From assembly GCA_937928215.1 (NCBI GenBank), contig CALFWL010000058.1, forward strand, positions 1-42,751: a stretch of DNA of 42,751 bases, given 5' to 3'. Shown here in pieces: positions 14,960 through 23,632 of the stretch. Every line of letters starts with the position of its first letter. The first letter of the stretch is position 1. This DNA is from an uncultured Pirellulaceae bacterium. GTDB lineage: Bacteria; Planctomycetota; Planctomycetia; Pirellulales; Pirellulaceae. Under the pieces are notes generated by a model. That model saw nothing but the letters and a program-made list of their open reading frames with translations. It did no database searches and was not told the origin of the DNA. The position numbers and the translations under genes were made by a program.

Positions 14960-17278
14960 TCAGGCCGATTGCTGTTCCGGATATTTCACGCGAGCATGAT
15001 ACGTCGCATTGAGCGATTTTGTCAGGCTGTCTTGGATGGATCGAAGTTGCCCGATCGTGATGGCACACTCATCGAACTGTCCGTCGTCGAATTTCTTGCT
15101 GGCAATCGACTCGACGAGATTTTCGATTCTTGAAGGCGTCGGTTCCCGCAAGGTGCGACTGGCGCTTTCCACCGCGTCGGCCAGCATCATGACGGCTGCC
15201 TCGGGCGTTTGCGGGCGAGGACCGGGATAGCGGAAATCCGCTTCATCCAAGGGAGCGGGGTTGTCATTATCGTCCGAAACCGCCGCCTGCTCGGAAGCTC
15301 GACGGTAGAAATACTCGACCAATGTTGTTCCATGATGTTGCTCGATCAAGTCGATCACTCGTTTCGGAAGCCGATGTTTACGAGCGATCTCGGCGCCGTC
15401 TTTTACGTGGGCAATGATCACAAGGGTGCTCATGGTAGGCACAAGATCGTCGTGCTTGTTGATTCCTGAATCTTGGTTCTCGATGAAATACTCAGGCTTG
15501 CGAAGTTTCCCGACATCGTGAAAGTAGGCGGCGACTCGACATAGCAATCCGTTGGCACCAATCGCATCGGCTGCGGATTCGCTCATCGAGGCCACGTTGA
15601 TGCTGTGGTTATAAGTTCCAGGAGCTCGCTGGACCAGCTCCTTCAACAGTGGATGGTTGGCATCGGTCAGCTCCAACAAGCTGATGTCGGTTTGAAAGTC
15701 AAACAAGCGTTCGAAAAACGGCAATAGAACGGTCATGACTCCGCCTGCAAACGCGGCGCCTCCTGCGAACCAGAGCGCGTTGGTCAGCAATGACAACGTC
15801 AATGGTTGCCCCAGCATGTATTGAACGCCAATCACCGTCGGAAACACGATCGAGGCGGAGATCATTCCAACGCTAACCAGTTTCGTGCGACTGCGAATCG
15901 TTCGACACAGCAAAGCGGCGGAAGAGGAAGCGGCTGTCAGCGTGACGAATTCTCCCAGGTCATAACCATGAGTCACCGTAAACGCCAACGCCACTACCGC
16001 CCCCAAGATCAGAGCCAGTTCAATGTGATACGCGATCGCGATGGTCATAGCGAATAACGTGACGGGGATGATCTCCGCCCGCCAGTGAACATTGATTGCG
16101 GCGATCCAAGCAAAGACCAGAGTAACGGCAACCAAACCGTGCACAATCGCGTACAGCTTCAGATTGGCCAGCAGGTGATGGTCTCGATGATAAAGATATT
16201 GCGTAACTAGTCCAAACAGCGCGGCGAACATGCCCAGAAACAAAAACGACCTGACAACCCTCGCGAACGATGAACGGCTGGCCACAAAAGCGTCATGCTC
16301 GGCTCGCAACAATTCAATGTCATCGTCGTCCAGCGGAACGTTGGCTTCAATTCCCTGACGATCAAGATCGACTTTCATTTGTTCTAGGCGTTCCCCCGGT
16401 TGGTAGGTCCGCATCGCAAATTCGACGCTACTTTCTGCTTCGTCGGCCCCGCGTTTCGAATCAGTTCGATTGAACTCTAGTGTGGTCGGAATTTGTGGCT
16501 TCAACCAGTCGGTGATTCTCGCCGCGACGAACTCAGGTTCGTCAATCAATTCGGACTCACTGCGAATTTCTGTCAACAGCTGCTCATCGAGTTGATCGAG
16601 CACTTCTGCCTTACGGACATCGGCAACTTTCACTCGCCGTCGATTTTGAATCGCCCCCTTAGGATAAACTTCGATTTCCTCCATGCTGCCATCACCGACT
16701 TTGTGTTCGAGCGTTTCCAGCATTCCAAACTTGTCGATGTTGATGAATGCCTTGTCGAGTGCCCGTTTAAGCCCTTCCAGCGTTTCGTCGCGCTCGAGCG
16801 CTTGGCTAAATCGGTTGTACCAGTCCTCCGACGTAACGCCTTCCGCTTTGCCTAACGCTTCGTCGGAGACAAATTTTTTCCACACATTCGAATCAGGAAC
16901 TTCGTCGAACGATTTCTGTTTGACTTCGAAAACGTCATCGATCAACGCCTGTCGCATCTGCTCGATCGTCAACTGATCGTGTGAATACAAGCAAAGAAAA
17001 TTCCGCCGGGCTTCGTCGCGAAGATCGTCCGTCCGTTCGAAATCCTTAAACTCGAATTCCGTTCTTGCGTGCAAATCCCTCAGCGGAGCCTCACGGACGC
17101 GATACGAGAAAGGCGGCGACCAACCGAACATGACCACCCACAGCACGATCGCTGTCACCGCGCCGATGCCAACCCGAGCCCACACGTCGCCCCGTTGGAG
17201 AAACTCGGTCGCTCGCTTCAGTGGAGGCTTGGGTGCTGGAACCATCCAGCGATTACGATTGGATGTCGAATTCGACAT
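14960..17278 (-). CDS. pgpH: 7TM-HD family phosphohydrolase, PgpH-type cyclic-di-AMP phosphodiesterase
   Basis: 772 residues with the complete 7TMR-HD layout. One membrane helix lies near 37-54, then an extracytoplasmic 7TMR-HDED domain to about 335. Seven membrane helices cover about 335-510. A cytoplasmic HD domain occupies about 545-700, with YNHSINVA near 553 and the HD pair in YFHDVGKLRKPEYF near 587. Members hydrolyse c-di-AMP to pApA in Gram-positives; the same activity is likely but untested in planctomycetes. It lies 12 bases after phoH and 6 before ybeY, a tightly packed conserved run. Gene symbol by architecture. Confidence 0.92.
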   Translation of the reverse strand: MSNSTSNRNRWMVPAPKPPLKRATEFLQRGDVWARVGIGAVTAIVLWVVMFGWSPPFSYRVREAPLRDLHARTEFEFKDFERTDDLRDEARRNFLCLYSHDQLTIEQMRQALIDDVFEVKQKSFDEVPDSNVWKKFVSDEALGKAEGVTSEDWYNRFSQALERDETLEGLKRALDKAFINIDKFGMLETLEHKVGDGSMEEIEVYPKGAIQNRRRVKVADVRKAEVLDQLDEQLLTEIRSESELIDEPEFVAARITDWLKPQIPTTLEFNRTDSKRGADEAESSVEFAMRTYQPGERLEQMKVDLDRQGIEANVPLDDDDIELLRAEHDAFVASRSSFARVVRSFLFLGMFAALFGLVTQYLYHRDHHLLANLKLYAIVHGLVAVTLVFAWIAAINVHWRAEIIPVTLFAMTIAIAYHIELALILGAVVALAFTVTHGYDLGEFVTLTAASSSAALLCRTIRSRTKLVSVGMISASIVFPTVIGVQYMLGQPLTLSLLTNALWFAGGAAFAGGVMTVLLPFFERLFDFQTDISLLELTDANHPLLKELVQRAPGTYNHSINVASMSESAADAIGANGLLCRVAAYFHDVGKLRKPEYFIENQDSGINKHDDLVPTMSTLVIIAHVKDGAEIARKHRLPKRVIDLIEQHHGTTLVEYFYRRASEQAAVSDDNDNPAPLDEADFRYPGPRPQTPEAAVMMLADAVESASRTLREPTPSRIENLVESIASKKFDDGQFDECAITIGQLRSIQDSLTKSLNATYHARVKYPEQQSA

Positions 17279-17290
17279 GAGAATATTGAG

Positions 17291-18265
17291 TTACCTATTG
17301 TGGTTGCCTGAGGCATCCTGATTTGAGCCGACGGTGTCGTAGGCCTTCACGATCTCGGTGACCAACCGGTGACGAACGATGTCGTCGGCGGTCAGTCTAG
17401 CAATCGCAATGCCCTTGATTTTCTTCAGTCGGTTGAGCCCATCGATCAGACCGGATTGAGTCTGTGACGGCAGATCGGTCTGAGTCGGATCACCCGAAAC
17501 CACAATTTTCGAAGCCTCACCCATCCGCGTCAAGAACATCTTCATCTGCGAAATCGTGGTGTTCTGGGCTTCATCAAGAATAATGAACGATTCGTTCAGC
17601 GTTCGGCCTCGCATATAGGCCAGCGGGCAAACCTCGATCACGTCCCGTTCAATCAGCAACTGAACCTGATCGTAGCCAATCATCTCGTGGATCGCGTCGA
17701 GCAACGGACGAAGGTAGGGGTTGATTTTCGCTTGCAGGTCACCCGGAAGAAAACCAAGGCTCTCGCCCGCTTCGACCGCAGGACGCACCAGCACAATCTT
17801 TCTGACAACTCGATTCTTTAACGCTTCGACCGCCATCGCGACTGCCAAGTACGTTTTGCCTGAACCGGCTGGTCCAATCGCAAAGACAACATCCTTCGTT
17901 CGCATCGATTCCACATACTTTGCCTGTCCGGCAGTGCGGGGTCGAATTTCTTTGCCCACCTGCAGTGTTTCGATCGATGCGGTCCGTTGCGACGGAGCCG
18001 CTTCTCCCGTGATACGTGCAATGGTCTCGTTGAACAAGTCAGGCGTCAGGTTGCCGCGTTGTCGCACGATATCTGCAAGTTGCTCAACCGCTTCGGTCGC
18101 GCTGGCTACGGCGCTGGAGTCGTCGCCGCTGATTTTGACTTTGCCATCACGATGAGTGATGCTGACCTGAAATTTTTCACGAAGCCGTTTCAGGTGCTGA
18201 TCCTTGGCTCCGAACAAGGGAAGAACCAGCTTCGGTTCGACGGCAGAGATAGTTGCTTCGGTCAT
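17291..18265 (-). CDS. PhoH-like ATPase (PhoL/YbeZ type)
   Basis: 324 residues. The N-terminal 80 residues look like a KH-type nucleic-acid-binding module (LPLFGAKDQHLKRLREKF). The PhoH ATPase domain follows, with Walker A GPAGSGKT (131-138), a Walker B around 228-235 (FIILDEAQN) and the characteristic RMGEASKIVVSGDPTQTDLP segment nearby. YbeZ-type PhoH proteins act with YbeY in rRNA processing, which the genomic linkage here supports. It is the first gene of the run. The ATG at 18265 is preceded on the minus strand by a TATAAT box near 18369-18374. Confidence 0.93.
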   Translation of the reverse strand: MTEATISAVEPKLVLPLFGAKDQHLKRLREKFQVSITHRDGKVKISGDDSSAVASATEAVEQLADIVRQRGNLTPDLFNETIARITGEAAPSQRTASIETLQVGKEIRPRTAGQAKYVESMRTKDVVFAIGPAGSGKTYLAVAMAVEALKNRVVRKIVLVRPAVEAGESLGFLPGDLQAKINPYLRPLLDAIHEMIGYDQVQLLIERDVIEVCPLAYMRGRTLNESFIILDEAQNTTISQMKMFLTRMGEASKIVVSGDPTQTDLPSQTQSGLIDGLNRLKKIKGIAIARLTADDIVRHRLVTEIVKAYDTVGSNQDASGNHNR

Positions 18266-18642
18266 TAAATAGTGCGGCGGGATTCTCCGTCACATCCAGA
18301 ACCGGTAATTGAATTTCGACGTGAGGCCATCGCCTTATGTCGTGATGCACTGACAATCAGTCACACCAATTATATGCGAGTGTAGGTGACAAGTGACACT
18401 CCAATGGGTTCAGTAGCGTGTGTCAAAATGGTTATGCGGAATCTTTCTCAGTTGCTGTGCTCACAAGCGGTCTAATGGGCGCAATCTGGCCAATTTGAGC
18501 GTTTTTCGGCTAGCAGCCGGGACACTGAGATTGCCGTCAGCTCAAGATTTCCTGTAAAAACCGGGGCAGAACCTGCTCAGTCCGCACGAAAGTTCACGCG
18601 TGGCCCAAGAGGCGGTTCAATCCCATCGCCGCGAGCTGAAAA
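18266..18642. other. Divergent gap between phoH and a secreted-protein gene
   Basis: About 380 bases that should hold both promoters. On the plus strand TTGCCG, 16 bases, then TGTAAA (about 18531-18558) is a possible sigma-70-type promoter for the gene at 18643. Nothing else stands out. Confidence 0.35.
18369..18374 (-). promoter_or_regulatory. Possible -10 box for the phoH run
   Basis: A perfect TATAAT on the minus strand about 105 bases before the phoH ATG. Only a weak -35 (TGTCAC-like) is found 17-18 bases upstream. It is plausible as the operon promoter, not proven. Confidence 0.35.
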
Positions 18643-19191
18643 ATGAATCGCTTTCAAACTATCTGGTTACCAATTTTTTTGGCATGGTGTGCGGTTGCTG
18701 GACCTCCATTGGCAACCAGTAACGCTCAAGACGCCAACTTTCTGGATCAAGAGCTGACTCCAGAATTGATCGAGCAATACGAGCTGAAGCTGAACGCGAT
18801 TCTGAAAACTCGTACCGATCAGGAAAAAGTCTTCATCGCCCAGTTGGTCGCCAATATGAAAACAGGAGCCGTGCCAATCAAACTGGTTTCTACCAGCTTC
18901 AAGTGGGTGCAGCAGAACCGTCCGAAAAGCAATTATCCATTTATCTACTTCGAAAAAGTCTTACGACTACAAGCGGACAAAATCGGAGTTGCCGACGCCA
19001 TTCCCCCGTTTGATTTCGAGGTATTCCGATCGTCTGGCCAGCGTGAACTTGGGCAACAGTTGGACGCTGGCCAACAAACCGATCTACAGAATCAATCGTT
19101 GTTCGAAACCGCTCGCACCCGCATCGGGCGATTGTTTCGACGCTTTCCGGGTGGGTCAAAATTTGCCGACGGAGCCACCAGTTCCCCATAG
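18643..19191 (+). CDS. Secreted protein of unknown function
   Basis: 182 residues with a signal peptide (MNRFQTIWLP, hydrophobic to about 22, likely cleavage after SNAQD around residue 30). The mature part is mainly helical (TPELIEQYELKLNAILKTR, then a helix with QEKVFIAQLVANM) and ends in an Arg-rich patch followed by a disordered tail. No cysteine pairs, metal motif or repeats are visible. I do not recognise a family. The start follows GAGCTGAAAA. It stands alone on the plus strand. Confidence 0.7.
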   Translation: MNRFQTIWLPIFLAWCAVAGPPLATSNAQDANFLDQELTPELIEQYELKLNAILKTRTDQEKVFIAQLVANMKTGAVPIKLVSTSFKWVQQNRPKSNYPFIYFEKVLRLQADKIGVADAIPPFDFEVFRSSGQRELGQQLDAGQQTDLQNQSLFETARTRIGRLFRRFPGGSKFADGATSSP

Positions 19192-19271
19192 CCAATGTCG
19201 CCAGACTTCACAGAGCCCGTGACCAAAAGTGCGACCGCGGAGCGCCCACGAGTCCAGCCGTTTTCACGGAG

Positions 19272-19688
19272 CTACCCGACTGGCAGATCGTTGCTGGAAA
19301 TCTTCTGGTAAATTTTCCAGAACGGCCAGACGTAAATCGTGTCTGCGAAAAACAGGACCGCCAGCATCGCAACCGGTAACGTTCCGTCGAAAATCCAAGG
19401 CAACGCAAACATCGGGCCCAACACCTTGCTTGCCAAGCCCAGTCGCAACACGTTTCGATTGAGGCTTGGCTGGCGATCGACCATCAGATAACCAACTCCA
19501 AAAATTGCGACCAGCAATCCGACCAGTTGAATCGGTAGCACGAATTCAGGTTTTGGAACACCAAGAATTTTATACCCTTCATGATACAAAATCATCATGG
19601 AAAGCCCGGCCATTAGGTTGTAGTAACCTGCAAACTTCAACACGCCATGCATCCATGGTACGAGCGTTTTTTCGGTCGAGTCGTGCAT
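19272..19688 (-). CDS. Small four-helix membrane protein of unknown function
   Basis: 138 residues with about four hydrophobic helices (roughly 14-34, 48-66, 82-100 and 105-122) joined by short loops, and a basic-aromatic C-terminal tail (VWPFWKIYQKISSN). I chose the ATG at 19688, which follows AAGAGCCCGGAAC; an upstream TTG at 19733 would add 15 unlikely residues. It begins 54 bases after truB on the same strand and may be cotranscribed. No catalytic or transport motif is visible. Confidence 0.68.
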   Translation of the reverse strand: MHDSTEKTLVPWMHGVLKFAGYYNLMAGLSMMILYHEGYKILGVPKPEFVLPIQLVGLLVAIFGVGYLMVDRQPSLNRNVLRLGLASKVLGPMFALPWIFDGTLPVAMLAVLFFADTIYVWPFWKIYQKISSNDLPVG

Positions 19689-19742
19689 GTTCCGGGCTCT
19701 TGGGTTTACCGCAATTTGATCCGGCGGATGCAATTTTACGGT

Positions 19743-20624
19743 TCAAAGATCCTGCCAGTAGTGAACAAAATTCAGCTTGGGAGTATAGCCTCCGTCAGCT
19801 TGGCGTTGCAGAACGGCCACCAAGCGTCGCCGTTGATCGATCGCAAGCAACTGTTCGCGGTCCAGTTCGTTTTCCGGATACCAAGCGACCGCATTCAAAA
19901 ACTTTTCACGGACGTGATCGTCAATCACGATCGTGTCAAGTTGCGGGATCGCATCTTGAGGCCTTGTGAGGTGCCCGGCCAGGTTTTCCGTCGTCACTTG
20001 CTCCGGACTGATCGAATCCTCGACCTTGAAACGGCCGACTGCAGTGCGTTGCAAATCCGTCATCACGGCATCGGTTGCCAACGTTTTTGCGATGTCTCGT
20101 CCCAGCGTGCGGACGTAAGTTCCTCCGCTGCAACGGATCGTTAATTCGAAATTCGGATACTCGAACTGTGACAGCTCCAGTGAATGAATGTTTACGCGAC
20201 GCGGCTTCAGTTTTGCCTCAACGCCTTTGCGAGCAAGCTTGTACGCGCGGACGCCGTCGACTTTCAACGCAGAGAACTGGGGCGGAATCTGCTCGATCGC
20301 ACCGATGAAGTTCGGAATCACGGATTCGATCTGAGTCCGAGAAATTGCGGGAGGTGTCCGCAGTTCCTGCACGGTGCCCATGATGTCTTCGGTGTCGCTG
20401 GTGGCACCCAGCCGAAACGAACCTCGGTACTCTTTGTCGGCATCCTGAACGAATCGGATCAGACGAGTCGCTGGCCCAATTGCGGTGACCAGCACGCCAG
20501 AAGCAAGCGGATCAAGCGTTCCGGCGTGTCCGACTTTTTGAGGCCGCACGAGTTTCACGACCGAGTTGATCGCGGTGCGTGAGCCAAGGTTCCTCGGTTT
20601 GTTCAAGTTGATGAAGCCGAACAC
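19743..20624 (-). CDS. truB: tRNA pseudouridine-55 synthase
   Basis: 293 residues. The active-site motif GHAGTLDPLASG places the catalytic nucleophile at Asp38. Other family blocks are RLIRFVQDADKEYRG, QIPPQFSALKVDGVRAY and CSGGTYVRTLGRDI. TruB modifies U55 in the T-loop of most tRNAs and also acts as a tRNA chaperone. The C-terminal 60 residues (after about 230) look PUA-like and shortened. The start is two bases after the stop of a 56-residue coiled-coil gene, so translation is probably coupled. No rbfA or infB is visible next to it, unlike the arrangement common in other bacteria. Confidence 0.96.
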   Translation of the reverse strand: MFGFINLNKPRNLGSRTAINSVVKLVRPQKVGHAGTLDPLASGVLVTAIGPATRLIRFVQDADKEYRGSFRLGATSDTEDIMGTVQELRTPPAISRTQIESVIPNFIGAIEQIPPQFSALKVDGVRAYKLARKGVEAKLKPRRVNIHSLELSQFEYPNFELTIRCSGGTYVRTLGRDIAKTLATDAVMTDLQRTAVGRFKVEDSISPEQVTTENLAGHLTRPQDAIPQLDTIVIDDHVREKFLNAVAWYPENELDREQLLAIDQRRRLVAVLQRQADGGYTPKLNFVHYWQDL

Positions 20625-20626
20625 GT

Positions 20627-20797
20627 TTACTGATTCTTTAACCGTTCGATCTCGGCCTTCAACTCAGTGATTTGAGCCTCCAACTGAGCGACCTCGTCGG
20701 GATCATCGGTCTGCTGCTTGGCAGCTGCGATCAATTTCTGAGTCTTTTCGACTTTCTGCCGGAGCACTTCCAGACGCTTTTTCGTTTTCTTGTCCAT
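20627..20797 (-). CDS. 56-residue coiled-coil protein upstream of truB
   Basis: A short, highly charged protein starting MDKKTKKRLEVLRQKV and continuing as one helix with heptad-like spacing (AQLEAQITELKAEIERL). It has no signal peptide. I chose the ATG at 20797. A longer frame beginning with GTG at 20878 reads through an intrinsic terminator (20863-20889), so the extra 27 residues are almost certainly not made. The gene is coupled to truB (two-base gap). I have the impression that similar short proteins are conserved in planctomycetes, but cannot verify it. Function unknown. Confidence 0.72.
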   Translation of the reverse strand: MDKKTKKRLEVLRQKVEKTQKLIAAAKQQTDDPDEVAQLEAQITELKAEIERLKNQ

Positions 20798-20862
20798 CTT
20801 TGTGCTGTCTTGAAACTGAGTCAGGCCTGCCATCGTGGCCAAAACGTTTGCGACGATTGCAT

Positions 20863-20889
20863 AAAGAAAGCCCGCCACATGGGCAGGCT
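20863..20889 (-). terminator. Intrinsic terminator after the Cys-rich secreted protein
   Basis: On the minus strand AGCCTGCC pairs with GGCGGGCT (one G-T wobble) around a five-base loop, followed by TTCTTT. It lies about 45 bases after the stop at 20933 and sets the upstream limit of the truB transcript. Confidence 0.82.
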
Positions 20890-20932
20890 ATGGTGTCTTC
20901 AGGCTGGTGAAATGTCAACCGTGGCAACTGAG

Positions 20933-21613
20933 TTAACCGCCGCCAACGCCAGCGCTAACTGACTGTGTTCCAGAAGCGATCGGAATGATTGGAACCGGTG
21001 TCGCTTCGAACTCGAGGCTTTGCAGACGCTCGACTCGCAACGCACTGCCTCGCACTGGCTGCTCACCCGAGAACGCAACTTGAGCCGGTGTGTTGTGACC
21101 AAACATGTATTCAATCGATTGGCGAACGCTGTCCATTCGCTGCTGCGAACGCGCTTCGTTGCCGTCGCGATGAATGTACACAGTTTTTCGAGCCTGCGGC
21201 ATGTTTTGGACCAAGCCGGAAACAATGGTACGACCAAAGTCGTTTAACTCGCCTGTTTCTGCGTCAAAGTGCATCGACGACAACACGCATTGTCGCTCGT
21301 AGCCCGAATCAATGTACTTGCCCCACAGGTTCTCATAGATCTGGCGATCAACGCAAACGAAAGGCTTGGGCCATGCATCATTTCTTGCGGCGACCAATGC
21401 GTTGCGTTCTTGCGCCTGATGCAGATTGTCGCGAACGTGACCGTCACCGATCCCGCACCCTCGCGCACCGCAACCGCCTCGATCAGGGAAGCCGAACGCC
21501 GGCGTTCCAGCACAGTCAGAACAGGCTTGGCCAACCGCGTCGCCTTGCGCGCCGACACCGGCCAATGTGGCGACTACAGCGCACAACATCATGGATTTGA
21601 ATTGACTCAACAT
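20933..21613 (-). CDS. Secreted Cys/Gly-rich protein with an OmpA-like C-terminal segment
   Basis: 226 residues. A signal peptide covers about 1-30 (MLSQFKSMML to VGQA). A short Cys/Gly-rich stretch follows (CSDCAG, then GGCGARGCG, about 31-58). Residues 60-150 are a conserved-looking globular part. Residues 140-185 resemble an OmpA-type peptidoglycan-binding fold in outline (KTVYIHRDGNEARSQQRMDSV followed by a helix). The match is only by pattern, and the key OmpA Asp/Arg pair is not secure. GGAG stands nine bases before the ATG. It is monocistronic with its own terminator. An envelope role is likely, but function is unknown. Confidence 0.68.
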   Translation of the reverse strand: MLSQFKSMMLCAVVATLAGVGAQGDAVGQACSDCAGTPAFGFPDRGGCGARGCGIGDGHVRDNLHQAQERNALVAARNDAWPKPFVCVDRQIYENLWGKYIDSGYERQCVLSSMHFDAETGELNDFGRTIVSGLVQNMPQARKTVYIHRDGNEARSQQRMDSVRQSIEYMFGHNTPAQVAFSGEQPVRGSALRVERLQSLEFEATPVPIIPIASGTQSVSAGVGGG

Positions 21614-22312
21614 CGATTACCGCTCCGTTTGTGACTTCCTTGTTCAAACGCGACAGACCGCGATCAAGAGTGGTATCGGAATCGGCCGTTTCACTCCGCC
21701 GCAAATTTCAGAGGTGAAAACCGAGAAATTTGCTGCAACCGGTAGCGGAACCGTGAAGCACGCAGGGTCTGGCAAACTATGACAGTCATGAGGCCGCCCA
21801 CGGGCCGTTGAGATTGCCGGTCAGGAAGAAGTTGGCGGCAAAAATATACGTGCGAGTCAATCGCACGCTAGCAGGCTGGAGCAAGGAACCTCCAATAATT
21901 CGTTGAGGAGAAAGCAGCTGGGATCATTCGGTGGCACGAAATTTGGAATGCAAATTTTCTCCGCTGGTCGGTGTGAAGTCTGCGCTTTCGGCTGGTGAGG
22001 CTTGATTATTCTCCTCGTGGTTCGTCTAGCTTGAATATTCAGCTAAGCGGCTGGGTAGGCGATTGGGCGATGATTCGCCGAAATTCGTATTGCCTCAAAT
22101 TTGGACAGTTCATATCGTGTCGTCGACTGCGGAGCCTTGGTGATTCGAAACTCACCTGAAAAGCGTATTCCCGCAACGTAACACACTTGGTAGAAGCAGT
22201 TCTGCCCGGGAGATGGCAGGAAACGTCAGGTGCAAATCCACCTGCGAAAATTCCAACTCGTCTTTCGTTTGACAACTTAAATACCCCACCATTGCATGGA
22301 GGCAATGGCATC
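21614..22312. promoter_or_regulatory. 700-base gap with several hairpins and a near sigma-54 site
   Basis: Three perfect inverted repeats are visible: GCAAATTTC 21701-21709 / GAAATTTGC 21725-21733 (upstream of the minus-strand secreted gene), CGTGCGA 21849-21855 / TCGCACG 21861-21867, and CAGGTG / CACCTG near 22230-22247. On the plus strand TGGCACG-N4-TTGG (21932-21946) misses the sigma-54 consensus only at the last base of the -12 element. The leader of the aminotransferase gene is long and could fold. I found no known riboswitch core. Confidence 0.45.
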
Positions 22313-23503
22313 ATGACAGTAATCCCTGACGTGAATTCCCGTATGGACCTGATCACATCCGTTCCATTGTTGGACGTCGGCCGAGGCAATTCGCCTTTGA
22401 AAGCCGAGATCATGTCCGCTTTCTCTGAAATCATCGATAGCGGCTGGTTCGTTGGTGGCCCGCACGTGAAATCGCTGGAGCAAGCGGTTGCCCAAGTCAG
22501 CGGCGCTGACCACGCGGTCGGTTGTGCGTCCGGCAGCGAAGCCCTCTTGCTGGCGCTGATGGCCATCAACATCGAACCGGGTGACGAAGTCATCTGCCCA
22601 AGTTTTACTTTTTTCGCGACGACTAGCGCGATCTCAAGATTGGGAGCCACGCCCGTTTTCGTCGATATCGATCCGAAAACATTCAATGTGAATCCAGCAA
22701 AACTGGAGGCGCTGATTACCGAGCGAACCAAAGCAATCATTCCCGTCCACCTGTTTGGACAATGTTGCGATATGGATCCGATCCTGAAAGTCGCGACAGA
22801 TCATGGCCTGAGAGTGATCGAAGACTGTGCACAATCGATTGGAGCGTCCGACAAAGGACGTCCGGCAGGAAGCATGGGCACGATTGGTTGTTTCAGTTTC
22901 TATCCAACCAAGAACCTTGGCGGATTTGGAGACGGCGGCATGCTGACGACAAACGACCCCAAGGTGGCTGATCGTTTGCGATTGCTGGCCAACCACGGCA
23001 TGAAGCCTCGCTATTACCACCGTGAAGTCGGCATCAATAGTCGTCTGGACGCGATGCAGGCCGCAGTGCTGGGAATCAAAATCAAGCACCTTGCCGATTA
23101 CGGTATCGCTCGCAGACGGAACGCGATGCGATATCGCGACCTGATGGCTCGTGCGGGCATCGCTTCGATTGTCTGCCCACCAAACGAGTCAACCGATTGC
23201 TGTCACGTTTGGAATCAATTCACGATCAGGATTCCTGACGGCAAGCGTGATCAAGTGCGGGAACGGTTGGCCGCGGTGAACGTTGGCAGCGAAATTTACT
23301 ACCCGGTTCCGATGCACCAACAGGAGTGCTTTTTAGACGTGCCCGTTGCGTTGGGAAGCTTGAATCAGACCGAGCGTGCCGCAGCGGAGGTTCTGAGCCT
23401 GCCGATTTTCCCGGAACTGACGGCACCAGAGCAACAGTACGTCGTTGACTGCTTAGCGAGGGTGTTGGCTGATCTGGCCATTGAAGCCAGTCGGGCGGCA
23501 TGA
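22313..23503 (+). CDS. DegT/DnrJ/EryC1-family PLP aminotransferase
   Basis: 396 residues from the ATG at 22313, which follows GGAGG at ten bases. The frame extends to 22187 but no ribosome binding site precedes that start. Family blocks include FVGGPHVKSLEQAVAQ, GCASGSEALLLALMA, the VIEDCAQSIGA segment and the PLP lysine in SFYPTKNLGGFGDGG (Lys200). These enzymes transfer an amino group to keto-sugars for lipopolysaccharide O-antigens, S-layer or flagellin glycans. The exact sugar cannot be read from sequence. The following gene (SRPBCC fold) begins 129 bases later on the same strand. Confidence 0.93.
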   Translation: MTVIPDVNSRMDLITSVPLLDVGRGNSPLKAEIMSAFSEIIDSGWFVGGPHVKSLEQAVAQVSGADHAVGCASGSEALLLALMAINIEPGDEVICPSFTFFATTSAISRLGATPVFVDIDPKTFNVNPAKLEALITERTKAIIPVHLFGQCCDMDPILKVATDHGLRVIEDCAQSIGASDKGRPAGSMGTIGCFSFYPTKNLGGFGDGGMLTTNDPKVADRLRLLANHGMKPRYYHREVGINSRLDAMQAAVLGIKIKHLADYGIARRRNAMRYRDLMARAGIASIVCPPNESTDCCHVWNQFTIRIPDGKRDQVRERLAAVNVGSEIYYPVPMHQQECFLDVPVALGSLNQTERAAAEVLSLPIFPELTAPEQQYVVDCLARVLADLAIEASRAA

Positions 23504-23632
23504 TCGTTGGCCCCAAGACTGGGGGATTGCCAAGGATTGAGAGCAGAGAATTTCAGATCGAGCGTTAAACGAACGGGTTGCTGGCGGTTTTATTGTCAGG
23601 AACGAAAGTCAACGCCCGATCATGGAACCCAA

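Noticed and set aside
20798-20878. N-terminal extension of the 56-residue coiled-coil protein
   Set aside because: It begins with GTG inside a clear intrinsic terminator stem, so it would not be on the same transcript.
22196-22252. Resemblance to part of a cobalamin riboswitch (GGTGCAAATCC with flanking GGAAA)
   Set aside because: The downstream CCGCCACTG-type core and the upstream receptor helices are missing, and a sugar aminotransferase is not a B12-linked gene. The short match is likely chance.
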